A stretch of DNA of 64,000 nt from JAJFIE01 sp964344255 (GTDB lineage: Bacteria > Pseudomonadota > Alphaproteobacteria > Rhodospirillales > Casp-alpha2). The notes under the pieces are model-generated. The model worked only from the letters and a program-made list of their open reading frames with translations. It ran no database searches and was not told where the DNA came from. Positions within the stretch are counted from its first letter, which is position 1, and every line of letters begins with the position of its first letter. The position numbers and the translations under genes are program-made. The DNA lies in contig CAYFMQ010000001.1 in assembly GCA_964344255.1 (NCBI GenBank), forward strand, positions 682,001 through 746,000. The letters run 5' to 3'. This document shows, piece by piece, positions 25,577 through 34,621 of this stretch.

Positions 25577-27469
25577 TTAGGCAAGGGGTTCGAGATTTGC
25601 TTCAGGCACTAGTTCTGTAAGTTTTTGTCGAACCATGGATTCATTATTCATTTTACATTCAGACAAAAGGCCTTCCAGTGCCGTTCTGATCTCGTCAATT
25701 TGAGCCGTACGAGGCGCAGCAAGCAGCAATCCATTAGTATTCGTCTGAATTACATTTTCAGAGTCGTGTAAAATTTCCTCAAAGAGCTTTTCACCGGGCC
25801 GGCAACCAGTAATTTCGATCTTTATATCCTTGCCAGGTTCAAATCCGGCCAGCCGAATCATCTGTTCCGCAAGATCCATGATGCGGACTGGTTCTCCCAT
25901 GTCGAGAACGTAGATCTTACCGTCTTGTTCTGCCCCGATTGTCGCTTTAGCAGACGCCAGGAGAACGAGTTGGACGGCTTCACGTACGGTCATGAAATAC
26001 CGCGTCATATCTGGGTGTGTAACAGTCAGCGGGCCACCGTTCACCAACTGTTTCTGGAACAAGGGGACCACAGATCCCGTTGAACCAAGAACATTACCAA
26101 ACCGGACAGTGACAAAGTTTGTTCCCTCTGCCCCGCCCCGATCAAGGTCCAGTGCCTGGCAATACTTCTCTGCTATGCGTTTTGATGCCCCCATAACATT
26201 GGTCGGATTGATGGCCTTGTCTGTCGAAATCTGAACCATGGTTTTAACGCCATAACGAATACATGCGTCGGCAATATTGACCGTCCCGAAGACATTGGTG
26301 GAAACACCTTCGCAACAGTTTTCCTCGACCAGGGGAACATGCTTGAGAGCGGCAGCATGAAACACAACATCGGGCAGGAAGTCAGCAAATATCTGATTGA
26401 CACGTTCAGACTTACAGACATCAACAATCAGGGACCGTCTGTTGACGTCGGGGGCCTGGTAGCTTGCTTCTTGGTCGATTTGATAAAGCCCGAACTCCGA
26501 AAGCTCCAGCAGACCGATATCGGAAGGACCGAAGGCCAATATCTGACGTACAAGTTCACTGCCGATGCTACCGCCAGCTCCGGTTACCAGGATACGCCTG
26601 CCCTCAATAAAATTCTGCATGGCCTGCTTATCCAGGGTTGCCTGAGGGCGCCCTAACAAATCTTCCACATCAATGGACCTCACCTCAACCTCATCCGGAT
26701 TCCCGGAACGAAATTCAGTCATTCTTGGTATACGATCGAGCTTGATACCTAAATCCCTGCACTGATCCAGCAAATGACGAACGGTCGCACCATCGAAATC
26801 ATCCTTTGTAAGAATCAACCGCTGGGGCTTTTCGCCTTGGAGTTCTAATCTTGCCACAGTCCTGGGGAAGTTCTCGAGCGTATCCATTACCCGCACACCG
26901 TGAATTTGCTGACCGACACGTTGGGGTTTTTCCGACAGGATGCCCTCTACGCGGTATTCTGCAGCACCACCCTGTGACAAGGCTCTCAAAAAAAGTTCTG
27001 CGCCATCTCCAGCTCCCGCCAACAGGACAGGTATTCGTCGTTTGCCGTTTGGCGCATCTTTTAGGTCCAGGCGGTGATCGCGGGCAATGCGATAGGCCAG
27101 TCTAGGTCCTCCGAGCATGGCCAATAGAACAAGCCAGTTAATGAGGAAAACGGATCTTGGTAGGTCCTCTAACCTGGTTGCGACCACCATCACCATTACG
27201 AAAATCAGGATAACCAGACTAACGGCCTTAGTGAGGACAGTCAGGTCACGTACAGATGCATAGCGCCATATTCCCCGGTAGAGCCCCATACGCCAATAGA
27301 TGATGGCGGCAATAAGGGTTAGTGCTCCTCCTGCTGGGAGGAGAAATTCATCCAGATACCATTTGGAATGAGTGCCAAGCCTGAGGAAAATGGAAATACC
27401 GAAAGACGCCCACGTCATGATGATATCGTGGGAAAACGCGATCAGGGCTCGTAAATTTATCTTGTTCAC
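25577..27469 (-). CDS. Membrane-bound nucleoside-diphosphate-sugar 4,6-dehydratase (WbpM/PglF/CapD family)
   Basis: This 630-residue full-length member has four predicted N-terminal membrane helices (about 10-125), a CoA-binding-like Rossmann region (LLAGAGDGAELFLRAL, about 150-250) and a C-terminal SDR dehydratase (from about 285: VTGAGGSIGSELVRQI, QISTDKAINPTNVMGASKR). The catalytic Tyr of ordinary SDRs is replaced by Met (M-G-A-S-K), as in WbpM and PglF, which convert UDP-GlcNAc to UDP-4-keto-6-deoxy sugar. Its product would feed the DegT-family aminotransferases at 45.8 and 50.4 kb. The start is GTG 27469. Confidence 0.93.
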   Translation of the reverse strand: MNKINLRALIAFSHDIIMTWASFGISIFLRLGTHSKWYLDEFLLPAGGALTLIAAIIYWRMGLYRGIWRYASVRDLTVLTKAVSLVILIFVMVMVVATRLEDLPRSVFLINWLVLLAMLGGPRLAYRIARDHRLDLKDAPNGKRRIPVLLAGAGDGAELFLRALSQGGAAEYRVEGILSEKPQRVGQQIHGVRVMDTLENFPRTVARLELQGEKPQRLILTKDDFDGATVRHLLDQCRDLGIKLDRIPRMTEFRSGNPDEVEVRSIDVEDLLGRPQATLDKQAMQNFIEGRRILVTGAGGSIGSELVRQILAFGPSDIGLLELSEFGLYQIDQEASYQAPDVNRRSLIVDVCKSERVNQIFADFLPDVVFHAAALKHVPLVEENCCEGVSTNVFGTVNIADACIRYGVKTMVQISTDKAINPTNVMGASKRIAEKYCQALDLDRGGAEGTNFVTVRFGNVLGSTGSVVPLFQKQLVNGGPLTVTHPDMTRYFMTVREAVQLVLLASAKATIGAEQDGKIYVLDMGEPVRIMDLAEQMIRLAGFEPGKDIKIEITGCRPGEKLFEEILHDSENVIQTNTNGLLLAAPRTAQIDEIRTALEGLLSECKMNNESMVRQKLTELVPEANLEPLA

Positions 27470-27608
27470 GTTTTTCGATTCGGCAGTCTCTGATTACTAT
27501 ATTCAACAGATTGCCACGGCAATCATACCTATGGCTTTTACCATGACAGGCTATTGGGTCTAGTTCTTTCATGAATTAATTATCGAACAGAAAAGGGAAA
27601 CAAAACAG

Positions 27609-28898
27609 TCAAGACTGACTGGTTCTGGATATCATGTATCTATCGCGCCCGGCGAGGCAGACACCCGTGACAACAAGAAAACAGACCTGCCACCACGAAG
27701 ACCAGAATGAAAAGTTGAACAGGCCGGCTGTCCAGTATCCAGCCCAGACGCCAAGTACAGCTAAAATTGCCGCATCGCCTGTTCGCAGGAACTCCCTAGC
27801 ACGGCGATATACAAATACCACAATACCGAACACTAGCGTAGCAAACCCAATAACACCGGTTTCGACCGACACCTCAACAATCCAGTTATGTGGATGGCGG
27901 GGAATATAGTAAGCGTTACTTTCGCCAATTGTGACCTTGGCGGCGGGAAGCTCGTCGATAGCGTTTGCGCCGGTGCCAAATAAACGGTGATCCGCTCCTT
28001 GATCCCAAGTGTATTGCCAGATGACTTGACGATGCCAGCCAATAAGAGAAGCGGGCAGGATTAGCTCTTCAGCGTTGATACTAGTGTTATTATTCGGCAA
28101 TCTGGGCGGTAACGCTTTGCTCAATCCGAAGGTAACTCCGGCAAGCAGTGCTGCAATCACGATCAGGGATGGGATAGCGGCGCGGCGCTTCACCCGTAAA
28201 AGCACATATAGTGTCCCCGTTATAGCAATACAGCCAAATAATCCAGCCAGTGCTGCTCGGCTTCCAGTGATCCAGATAAGAACGAGGCACCCGACGACAA
28301 GAACAGCGGCTATAATACGCCAAAGAGATCTTTGGTGAGCACCCCAAAAAACCAGTAAGGGAATGAACAAAACGGATGCTGATGCTGCCGCTTTAAGCAT
28401 TCCCTTCACGTGCACCTCAGTCCAACCCCGCCCTCTGATCAGTCCATAAGCCTCTGGAAGGACAAAATGAGCGAACAGGGCAATGCCTAAAAGCACAGTC
28501 AGCGCACATGCAAATGATTTTAACGTATGTGAATATAACTGTGTGCCCTGGGTAATAACTGACCAGAGAAGAAGTGACAAAAAAACAAACAACCCGGACC
28601 GCAAGACGGCTTCCAGAGAACCTAAAGGATTGGGTGAGAAGAAGACATTAGGCAGCCAGGATAGGATAATAACAGCCATCAAGATTCCATAGTCTGTCTT
28701 TAACCCAATGAGAGTCTGCATCCAGCATGCTCGCCTTTCTGTCATAACGATAACACACAGTGCTGCCAATATTAATGGAACGGCCAAGGTCGCCCGAGAC
28801 GAAATAATGCCAGCAAGGCCAAAGCCCACTAGTGTCGCCGCTACATATGCAGCCATGCTTGGAGAGATGGGTGAGTTGTCCATTGACAACCTGTTCAT
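27609..28898 (-). CDS. O-antigen ligase/polymerase family membrane protein
   Basis: This 429-residue protein has about eleven hydrophobic segments and a large periplasmic loop (about 270-340) that ends in RHPHNWIVEVSVETGVIG, the H-N-x8-E-x-G-x-I-G signature of the Wzy_C / WaaL family. Such proteins polymerise undecaprenyl-linked repeat units or ligate the finished chain to lipid A core; the two cannot be separated by sequence. Its start overlaps the stop of the WecA-like gene (ATGA at 28895-28898), so the initiating transferase and the ligase/polymerase are translationally coupled. Confidence 0.88.
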   Translation of the reverse strand: MNRLSMDNSPISPSMAAYVAATLVGFGLAGIISSRATLAVPLILAALCVIVMTERRACWMQTLIGLKTDYGILMAVIILSWLPNVFFSPNPLGSLEAVLRSGLFVFLSLLLWSVITQGTQLYSHTLKSFACALTVLLGIALFAHFVLPEAYGLIRGRGWTEVHVKGMLKAAASASVLFIPLLVFWGAHQRSLWRIIAAVLVVGCLVLIWITGSRAALAGLFGCIAITGTLYVLLRVKRRAAIPSLIVIAALLAGVTFGLSKALPPRLPNNNTSINAEELILPASLIGWHRQVIWQYTWDQGADHRLFGTGANAIDELPAAKVTIGESNAYYIPRHPHNWIVEVSVETGVIGFATLVFGIVVFVYRRAREFLRTGDAAILAVLGVWAGYWTAGLFNFSFWSSWWQVCFLVVTGVCLAGRDRYMISRTSQS

Positions 28899-29914
28899 TT
28901 CGTTTTCCTCATTGAGGCGTTATCTGATCTGAAGAAGAAATACAAGAGGGCTAGAACAAGTGAAATGCAGATACCAAGAGAGGTTAGAGTAAAACCCTTA
29001 ACCGCTGCATAAGCGCCGCCGACAAGTATCAGATTCATTACAAAAATGATCAGTGTTGTCCGGGCATGACTCATTCCGGAATGTACAGCCCGTTGGAAAA
29101 AGTGTTCTTTGTGCGCCTCCCACACTCTTTTGCCCTTGTAAATTCTTATTAGCAATGTGATTCCGGCATCCGCCATATAATAACCGGGCAGAATCAGGGC
29201 GGCGGCCCATAAACCTTCAAGGTTAATTGATAATAGCATCCAGCCTATCAGGAGGCCCAGAGGCGCACTCCCTACATCGCCTAAAAAAATTTTCGCAGGG
29301 TGCCAGTTCCATATCAGAAAGCCTATCGCGGCCCCGATCAAGGCTCCAGCAAAGGGTGCCAGACCAGCTTCAGGCACAACAATACCGGCGGTGAGGAGAA
29401 CTCCAAGCCCAATGGCAAGGGTTGTCACTCCTGAAATGCCATCAATACCGTCCATGAAGTTGAACGCGTTAATAAACCAAACTAACAGGATAACGGTTGC
29501 AATGGCATCGGTTTGCTCAGGAAACAGCCCATGAAAGAATAAAACATTGTCTGGCATCATTTCCACGGCCACGCTGGCTGCTATTATGTGGGTGAAAAGA
29601 CGTATAACGGCCGGCACGTGGCGCAAATCATCAATCCAAGAAATGAGAGCGAGAAAAACCGCCAATCCAGCGATACCGATCGTTTCACGGACGGGAGGAT
29701 CTCCGTGAATGTTTCCGATGATAACCCAGGCACATGCCAAAACTGGAATCATCACTAAGCCGGCACCTTTAGGCGTAGGAATTTCGTGACTGGAGCGATC
29801 ATTTGGATGGTCAAGAATGGAACGATGACGCAAATACATGATCAGGGGCCAGATTCCAGCCCCAACGCACACAAAAGTCAGGCCGGCCGCTAAGAAAATC
29901 AAATTCCAGTTCAT
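28895..29914 (-). CDS. WecA/WbpL-like undecaprenyl-phosphate sugar-1-phosphate transferase
   Basis: This polytopic enzyme of the MraY/WecA family transfers a sugar-1-phosphate to undecaprenyl phosphate and so starts repeat-unit assembly at the inner membrane. About ten membrane helices are visible with the family motifs WIDDLRHVP, FNFMDGIDG, FLGDVGSAPLG and the cytoplasmic AHKEHFFQRAV. Length is 339 residues from ATG 29914; the open frame continues upstream to 29992, but that overlaps the phosphatase gene and lies outside the family. The sugar (HexNAc, FucNAc or QuiNAc type) cannot be fixed; the WbpM-type dehydratase nearby makes a 6-deoxy-HexNAc plausible. Confidence 0.92.
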   Translation of the reverse strand: MNWNLIFLAAGLTFVCVGAGIWPLIMYLRHRSILDHPNDRSSHEIPTPKGAGLVMIPVLACAWVIIGNIHGDPPVRETIGIAGLAVFLALISWIDDLRHVPAVIRLFTHIIAASVAVEMMPDNVLFFHGLFPEQTDAIATVILLVWFINAFNFMDGIDGISGVTTLAIGLGVLLTAGIVVPEAGLAPFAGALIGAAIGFLIWNWHPAKIFLGDVGSAPLGLLIGWMLLSINLEGLWAAALILPGYYMADAGITLLIRIYKGKRVWEAHKEHFFQRAVHSGMSHARTTLIIFVMNLILVGGAYAAVKGFTLTSLGICISLVLALLYFFFRSDNASMRKTK

Positions 29915-29969
29915 GGGAAAAATATATAACTGAACAACAGACACATGAAAATACAGGACAGAGCGAGTA

Positions 29970-30653
29970 TCACGTAATCTGATGGCTTCCAATTATTTCC
30001 TGTATAGCTCCTATAAGTTCCCCAAAATGATCAATCTGAGCCGTTGCCCCAAGATCGTTATAGGGAATATGGGTATAGCCGAATGTAACAACGATGGATG
30101 GAATTCCGACGTCGATTGCTGCATAAATATCGTTTTCGCTGTCTCCAACCATGATGGCTTTACGAATATCGCCGCCAACAGCCTCGACCGTATCCTTTAT
30201 ATGTGCTCCATCAGGCTTACGGCGCTCAACCTGATCTCCGCAGAGGACGACATCAAAAAACGCCCCGAGGTCAAATTCTTCCATGACCGGTGCGGTAGTG
30301 ATGCTTGGCTTATTAGTGCAGATAGCAAGTGTAGCACCGCCTAACTTAAGTGCGGTCAATGCCTCGATAACACCAGGATAGATGACAGAGTCTACAACAG
30401 GATTAGCGGCGTAATCTTTCAGAAAGGCTTCCGTTAGTTCTTCAATTACCTTAATGCTTGGAACCGCGCCTGTTTTTGCCAGGGATCGCTCCATCAGGAT
30501 TCTGGCGCCCTGGCCAAGGTATTCTTTCGTTTCTTCAACTTCATGGGCCCGTCGCCCGAAAGGTATAAGTGTTCTATTTAATGCACGGCAAACGTCCGGC
30601 GCACTATCGATTAAGGTGCCATCAAGATCAAAAACAATAGTCTGGTCATGCAT
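29970..30653 (-). CDS. HAD-superfamily phosphatase (phosphoglycolate-phosphatase-like)
   Basis: This 227-residue HAD hydrolase has motif I VFDLDGTLIDSAPDV (nucleophile Asp, general acid Asp two residues on), motif II in AICTNKPS, a Lys in ERRKPDGAHI and motif IV MVGDSENDIYAA. The helical cap lies between residues about 15 and 85, as in Gph. It could be phosphoglycolate phosphatase or, given the context, a sugar-phosphate phosphatase of the glycan pathway. It lies 55 bases upstream of the WecA-like start on the same strand and divergent from the TviB-type dehydrogenase. Confidence 0.88.
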   Translation of the reverse strand: MHDQTIVFDLDGTLIDSAPDVCRALNRTLIPFGRRAHEVEETKEYLGQGARILMERSLAKTGAVPSIKVIEELTEAFLKDYAANPVVDSVIYPGVIEALTALKLGGATLAICTNKPSITTAPVMEEFDLGAFFDVVLCGDQVERRKPDGAHIKDTVEAVGGDIRKAIMVGDSENDIYAAIDVGIPSIVVTFGYTHIPYNDLGATAQIDHFGELIGAIQEIIGSHQIT

Positions 30654-30815
30654 AGATAATCTTCCTGAATAATAAATTGCGCGGCATGAAGACCTTATCG
30701 AGACAAAAGTGTCAACGGAGAATTCTCACATTTCCACCATCCAAATTACTTTCGGCAACATGAACAATAGGGTATTTAGAGACCCCTCCCTATTTACGAT
30801 TTAGGAAATCAATCT

Positions 30816-32105
30816 ATGAAGTCTGACAGACGCATATCCGTTATCGGCCTTGGATATGTTGGCCTACCGGTTGCTGTCGCATTTGGCAGATTGTTTAGCC
30901 CTGTAATTGCTTTTGATATTAATGAATCTCGGATTATCGAACTATCGAATGGATTTGACCGTACAAACGAAGTATCAGCAGATGAGCTTGGCGGAACCAA
31001 GCTCGAATTGACATCCAATGCCGAAAAACTTGCAGCGGCAGACTTTCATATTATTACGGTACCCACGCCCATTGATGATGAAAACAACCCTGACCTTGCC
31101 CCCCTGATTAACGCATCAGAAATGCTGGGCTCTTATCTTAAGTCCGGCGATATCGTGGTTTATGAATCCACTGTTTATCCAGGCGCTACAGAAGACATCT
31201 GCGTTCCCATTCTTGAGCAGCAATCAAGCCTGCGATTCGGGAAAGATTTTTTCGTTGGATATTCTCCCGAACGCATCAATCCCGGGGACAGGGAGCATCG
31301 ATTTGAATCCATAACCAAGGTCGTTTCTGGCTCTGATCCTAAAACTTTGGATATCATCGCTGACATTTATGGAAGCGTTGTCACGGCAGGGGTGCACCGG
31401 GCACCAAGCATAAAAACCGCCGAGGCGGCAAAGGTGATCGAAAATACTCAGCGCGACCTGAACATTGCCCTGATGAACGAGCTTTCGGTTATCTTTGGCA
31501 AGATTGGTGTTGATACCCACGATGTTCTGGCCGCAGCTGGCACCAAATGGAACTTCCTTCCTTTTGTTCCTGGATTGGTTGGGGGGCATTGTATCGGCGT
31601 TGACCCCTATTATCTGACCTATCGTGCCGAACAGGCAGGATATGATCCGGAAGTGATCTTGGCAGGTCGCCGTATCAACGACAACATGAGCGCGCATATC
31701 GCAGAAACTATAATTGCTGAGTTGGGAAAAAACGGAAAACCAGTAAAAAATCAATTGGTTACAATTCTTGGCGTAACGTTTAAAGAAAACGTTCCCGATG
31801 TCCGGAATACCAAGATTGTTGACTTGACCTCATCTCTTGAGGCGAAAGGCATACAGGTACAGCTTTATGATCCTGTAGCCGATAGGGATGAGGTGCTGTC
31901 CCATTACGGTCTGACATTATTATCAAAAGAAGATTTAACACCTGCAGATGGTGTTATAGCCGCTGTTCCGCATGATGAATTCAAGCAACAGGGCTGGCCC
32001 CTGATAGAAGGGCTTCTTGAAGAAGGTCATGGATTTGTTGCGGACATCAAGGGGTACCTTGATCGTGGGAGCATGCCCGATGGTATAAAGCTCTGGCGTT
32101 TGTGA
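30816..32105 (+). CDS. UDP-N-acetylhexosamine 6-dehydrogenase (TviB/WbpO type)
   Basis: This nucleotide-sugar dehydrogenase of 429 residues would oxidise C6 of a UDP-HexNAc to the uronic acid with two NAD+. It shows the N-terminal VIGLGYVGLPVAVAFGR, the substrate block PTPIDDENNPDLAPL, and VGGHCIGVDPYYLTY with the catalytic Cys. The closest types by motif are TviB (Vi antigen) and WbpO, acting on UDP-GlcNAc or UDP-GalNAc. AGGAAA precedes the ATG. galE follows after 9 bases; the two form a plus-strand island inside the minus-strand locus and may together give UDP-GalNAcA. Confidence 0.94.
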   Translation: MKSDRRISVIGLGYVGLPVAVAFGRLFSPVIAFDINESRIIELSNGFDRTNEVSADELGGTKLELTSNAEKLAAADFHIITVPTPIDDENNPDLAPLINASEMLGSYLKSGDIVVYESTVYPGATEDICVPILEQQSSLRFGKDFFVGYSPERINPGDREHRFESITKVVSGSDPKTLDIIADIYGSVVTAGVHRAPSIKTAEAAKVIENTQRDLNIALMNELSVIFGKIGVDTHDVLAAAGTKWNFLPFVPGLVGGHCIGVDPYYLTYRAEQAGYDPEVILAGRRINDNMSAHIAETIIAELGKNGKPVKNQLVTILGVTFKENVPDVRNTKIVDLTSSLEAKGIQVQLYDPVADRDEVLSHYGLTLLSKEDLTPADGVIAAVPHDEFKQQGWPLIEGLLEEGHGFVADIKGYLDRGSMPDGIKLWRL

Positions 32106-32114
32106 GGAGATGTC

Positions 32115-33110
32115 ATGAGTGAACAGAGCACTGTATTGGTCACAGGAGGCGCAGGGTATATTGGTAGCCACACATGTAAGGCCTTGGCCGGGGCCGGTTA
32201 TCTGCCTGTGACCTACGATAATCTTTCGCAAGGCCATGACTGGGCGGTCCAATGGGGCCCGTTGGTAAAGGGTGATCTATCTGACAAAGAAAAACTGGAA
32301 GGCACCATAAGGGAATACAAACCTTCAGCAGTTCTTCATTTTGCCGCCTTGCTCTCAGTTGGTGAATCTGTGGCAAAGCCCGGCCGGTATTACCGCAACA
32401 ATGTTACAGGCTCTCTCGATTTGCTTGATGTTATGAGGGGAAACGCAGTGAATCGGTTGGTTTTTTCCAGTACGGCTGCTGTTTACGGCAAGCCAAAAGA
32501 AACACCTATCGGCGAGGGCCACTCAACAGAACCAACTAACCCTTACGGCACGACCAAGCTGACAGTGGAGCGCGTGCTGGCAGATTATGCCCGTGCCTAT
32601 GGTATCGGCAGCGCCAGCCTACGTTATTTCAATGCAGCAGGCGCTGACCCAGCCGGTGACATTGGAGAAGAACACGATCCCGAAACGCACCTGATACCCC
32701 TGGCCCTGAAAACGGCACTGGGTGAACGGGATGAACTGTGCATTTTCGGTGACGACTACGATACGCCGGATGGAACATGTGTTCGCGATTACATACACGT
32801 CAGCGATTTGGCCGACGCGCATGTACTCGCGCTGCGGCACCTTGAAAGCGCGGCAGAACCAGTTGCCACGCACTTCAATCTGGGCAACGGAAACGGTTTT
32901 TCTGTTAGGGAAGTAATTGATGCCGCTGCGGGCATAACCGGCAAACCGGTACCGACATCGGTCGCGGGACGCCGGGCTGGCGACCCGCCGGTATTGGTAG
33001 CCGATTCCACCCGTGCGCGTGACGTCCTTGGTTGGACGCCCCGTTTTTCACGCCTGGAAGACCAAATCTCTCATGCCTGGAACTGGCATAAAGCTAGATT
33101 AAAAGTCTGA
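32115..33110 (+). CDS. galE: UDP-glucose/UDP-HexNAc 4-epimerase
   Basis: This 331-residue extended SDR has VTGGAGYIGSHTCKALA at the N terminus, FSSTAAVYG, the catalytic NPYGTTKLTVE (Tyr-x3-Lys) and a C-terminal block RRAGDPPVLVADSTRARDVL. All are GalE hallmarks. It interconverts UDP-Glc and UDP-Gal, and some members also act on N-acetylated forms. It is 9 bases downstream of the TviB-type dehydrogenase, so joint action on UDP-GlcNAc/UDP-GalNAc or their uronic acids is likely. Confidence 0.94.
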   Translation: MSEQSTVLVTGGAGYIGSHTCKALAGAGYLPVTYDNLSQGHDWAVQWGPLVKGDLSDKEKLEGTIREYKPSAVLHFAALLSVGESVAKPGRYYRNNVTGSLDLLDVMRGNAVNRLVFSSTAAVYGKPKETPIGEGHSTEPTNPYGTTKLTVERVLADYARAYGIGSASLRYFNAAGADPAGDIGEEHDPETHLIPLALKTALGERDELCIFGDDYDTPDGTCVRDYIHVSDLADAHVLALRHLESAAEPVATHFNLGNGNGFSVREVIDAAAGITGKPVPTSVAGRRAGDPPVLVADSTRARDVLGWTPRFSRLEDQISHAWNWHKARLKV

Positions 33111-33113
33111 ATG

Positions 33114-33136
33114 GCCTGGCCTTGTACAGGTCAGGC
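33114..33136 (+). terminator. Hairpin after galE, possible terminator
   Basis: Stem GCCTGGCC (33114-33121) / GGTCAGGC (33129-33136), eight pairs with one G-T wobble and a seven-base loop, four bases past the galE stop. No T run follows, so it is weak as an intrinsic terminator. Confidence 0.3.
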
Positions 33137-33274
33137 GGACCTCATCATCGGAGCGGATTTAGACGGCCTTTTCATACATGCCCCGGACACAGTGCATACT
33201 TTGAAAAAGCCCATGGCAATAAACAATAAATAGGAGGATGGGACGTATGCCTTTGGGAGATGCTTATTATCTAT

Positions 33275-34621
33275 TTATAACTGCTCGTTATCTCTCATTT
33301 TAGCAAGTTGTCTTATGCTGTCCCAGCCAAGTACACCCAAAGACAAAAATACCATTAAATAGCCATAACGTACTCTGTAAAGGGTGCCCATGTTCGGCGA
33401 AGCCAGACCGTACACTATTAGAACTGATCCACATAAAGTAGCTATTGACCATATCTCAACCCTACATCGCCAGCTCCAGAGGGCAAAAGGAATACCAAGC
33501 ATTAAGCCGTAAGTTGCCAGCATTTCCAGTATGGATACACGTCGCATGATCGTGGATGCAGCTGTGCTGCCAGTACCCAGCCACATATCGGGAAAGGGTG
33601 CCAGGAAGACAATCTGTGCGGCCCTTGGTATGTAAGCGGCTATATCACTTGGCGTTTCAAACCGCACGTCTCGGTCAAGTGTGCTCAGGGCATCCGGCCG
33701 GCCACGAATGTAGGCGTCTCGTGTACCAGCAATGATCATAAGCCGGTTATCAATCATCCTTGGAATAAACGCGACATTTTCTTCTACCCAAAACCCCTGT
33801 GCACGTCCTCCCCGACTTTCCTGCGTTATTGCTTCGGCCGAAATCATGGGGGTTTGTGCGATTAATTGCGGATATATGACCTGGAAGCCGAACATTGCCA
33901 TGATGACTGTAAGACGTCCAAGAGCCTGTGGTGCCGTAACGGTTCTCCTGAAATATCCAGTGATCATAAACACCAGGCAGGTCACGACGACAAAGACGGT
34001 TGCCGCTGTGGATACCGACATCATGTAGGGACGGAACAAACCCAGAATGATATATCCGGAAGAAACGGATAAAACCGGAATCAGTATGTCCTGCCACTTC
34101 CGTGCCCGGATCAGATATACCCAACCCGCCAGGAACGTTAAAAAACCCATGTTGTAGAATCCATCTTTCAGCAGTTGCGTGTACCAGAATGACGCAGAGG
34201 GAAAGAGGATATAGGGAAGGGTGGCAATAAAGGCCGTACGACGACTGGAGGTAAAACATTGTGCAATTTTGAACAGGGCCGCACCGCATGTTGCATGTGC
34301 TGCTGCGTTTAATGGGATTATCGCCCAGGGCTCGGATGTAGAGATAACATACACAGCAGCCGTAAAGCCCACCATTGTCCAGCCCTTGGGGGCAAGAACC
34401 CACTCAGACCAGCCGTTCAAAAGAATTCGTTCAGCCATTTCAACTGCAAGGGAGTGGTACCCAATGGAATCCGTAGCCAGCAGCAGTCCGTTTTCAGACG
34501 TACCGCCCGGCAGGAAGGTAGGGAGGAACCAGAGCTGAACGAACATCGCCACCAGGGCCGTAAAGATAAAAAAGGCAAGCCAGAGGCCAGCAAGGGGCCA
34601 TTTTCCGGGATCAGGCAGCAT
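33275..34621 (-). CDS. Polytopic membrane protein, GT-C or Wzy-like candidate
   Basis: This 448-residue protein has about ten to twelve hydrophobic helices and a first extracytoplasmic loop containing LLATDSIGYHSLAVEMAERI, an acidic motif after the first helix as in GT-C glycosyltransferases. A second large loop lies around residues 260-340. It has no recognisable catalytic signature. It overlaps the end of the GT4 gene by 11 bases and is the last gene of the 43.7-33.3 kb minus-strand series. It could be the repeat-unit polymerase if the protein at 27609-28898 is the ligase, but this is a guess from topology. Confidence 0.75.
   Translation of the reverse strand: MLPDPGKWPLAGLWLAFFIFTALVAMFVQLWFLPTFLPGGTSENGLLLATDSIGYHSLAVEMAERILLNGWSEWVLAPKGWTMVGFTAAVYVISTSEPWAIIPLNAAAHATCGAALFKIAQCFTSSRRTAFIATLPYILFPSASFWYTQLLKDGFYNMGFLTFLAGWVYLIRARKWQDILIPVLSVSSGYIILGLFRPYMMSVSTAATVFVVVTCLVFMITGYFRRTVTAPQALGRLTVIMAMFGFQVIYPQLIAQTPMISAEAITQESRGGRAQGFWVEENVAFIPRMIDNRLMIIAGTRDAYIRGRPDALSTLDRDVRFETPSDIAAYIPRAAQIVFLAPFPDMWLGTGSTAASTIMRRVSILEMLATYGLMLGIPFALWSWRCRVEIWSIATLCGSVLIVYGLASPNMGTLYRVRYGYLMVFLSLGVLGWDSIRQLAKMRDNEQL

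Noticed and set aside
25567..25588. Hairpin at the end of the WbpM-type dehydratase gene as a terminator
   Set aside because: The stem is short, includes a wobble pair and overlaps the stop codon, and no T run follows on the transcribed strand.
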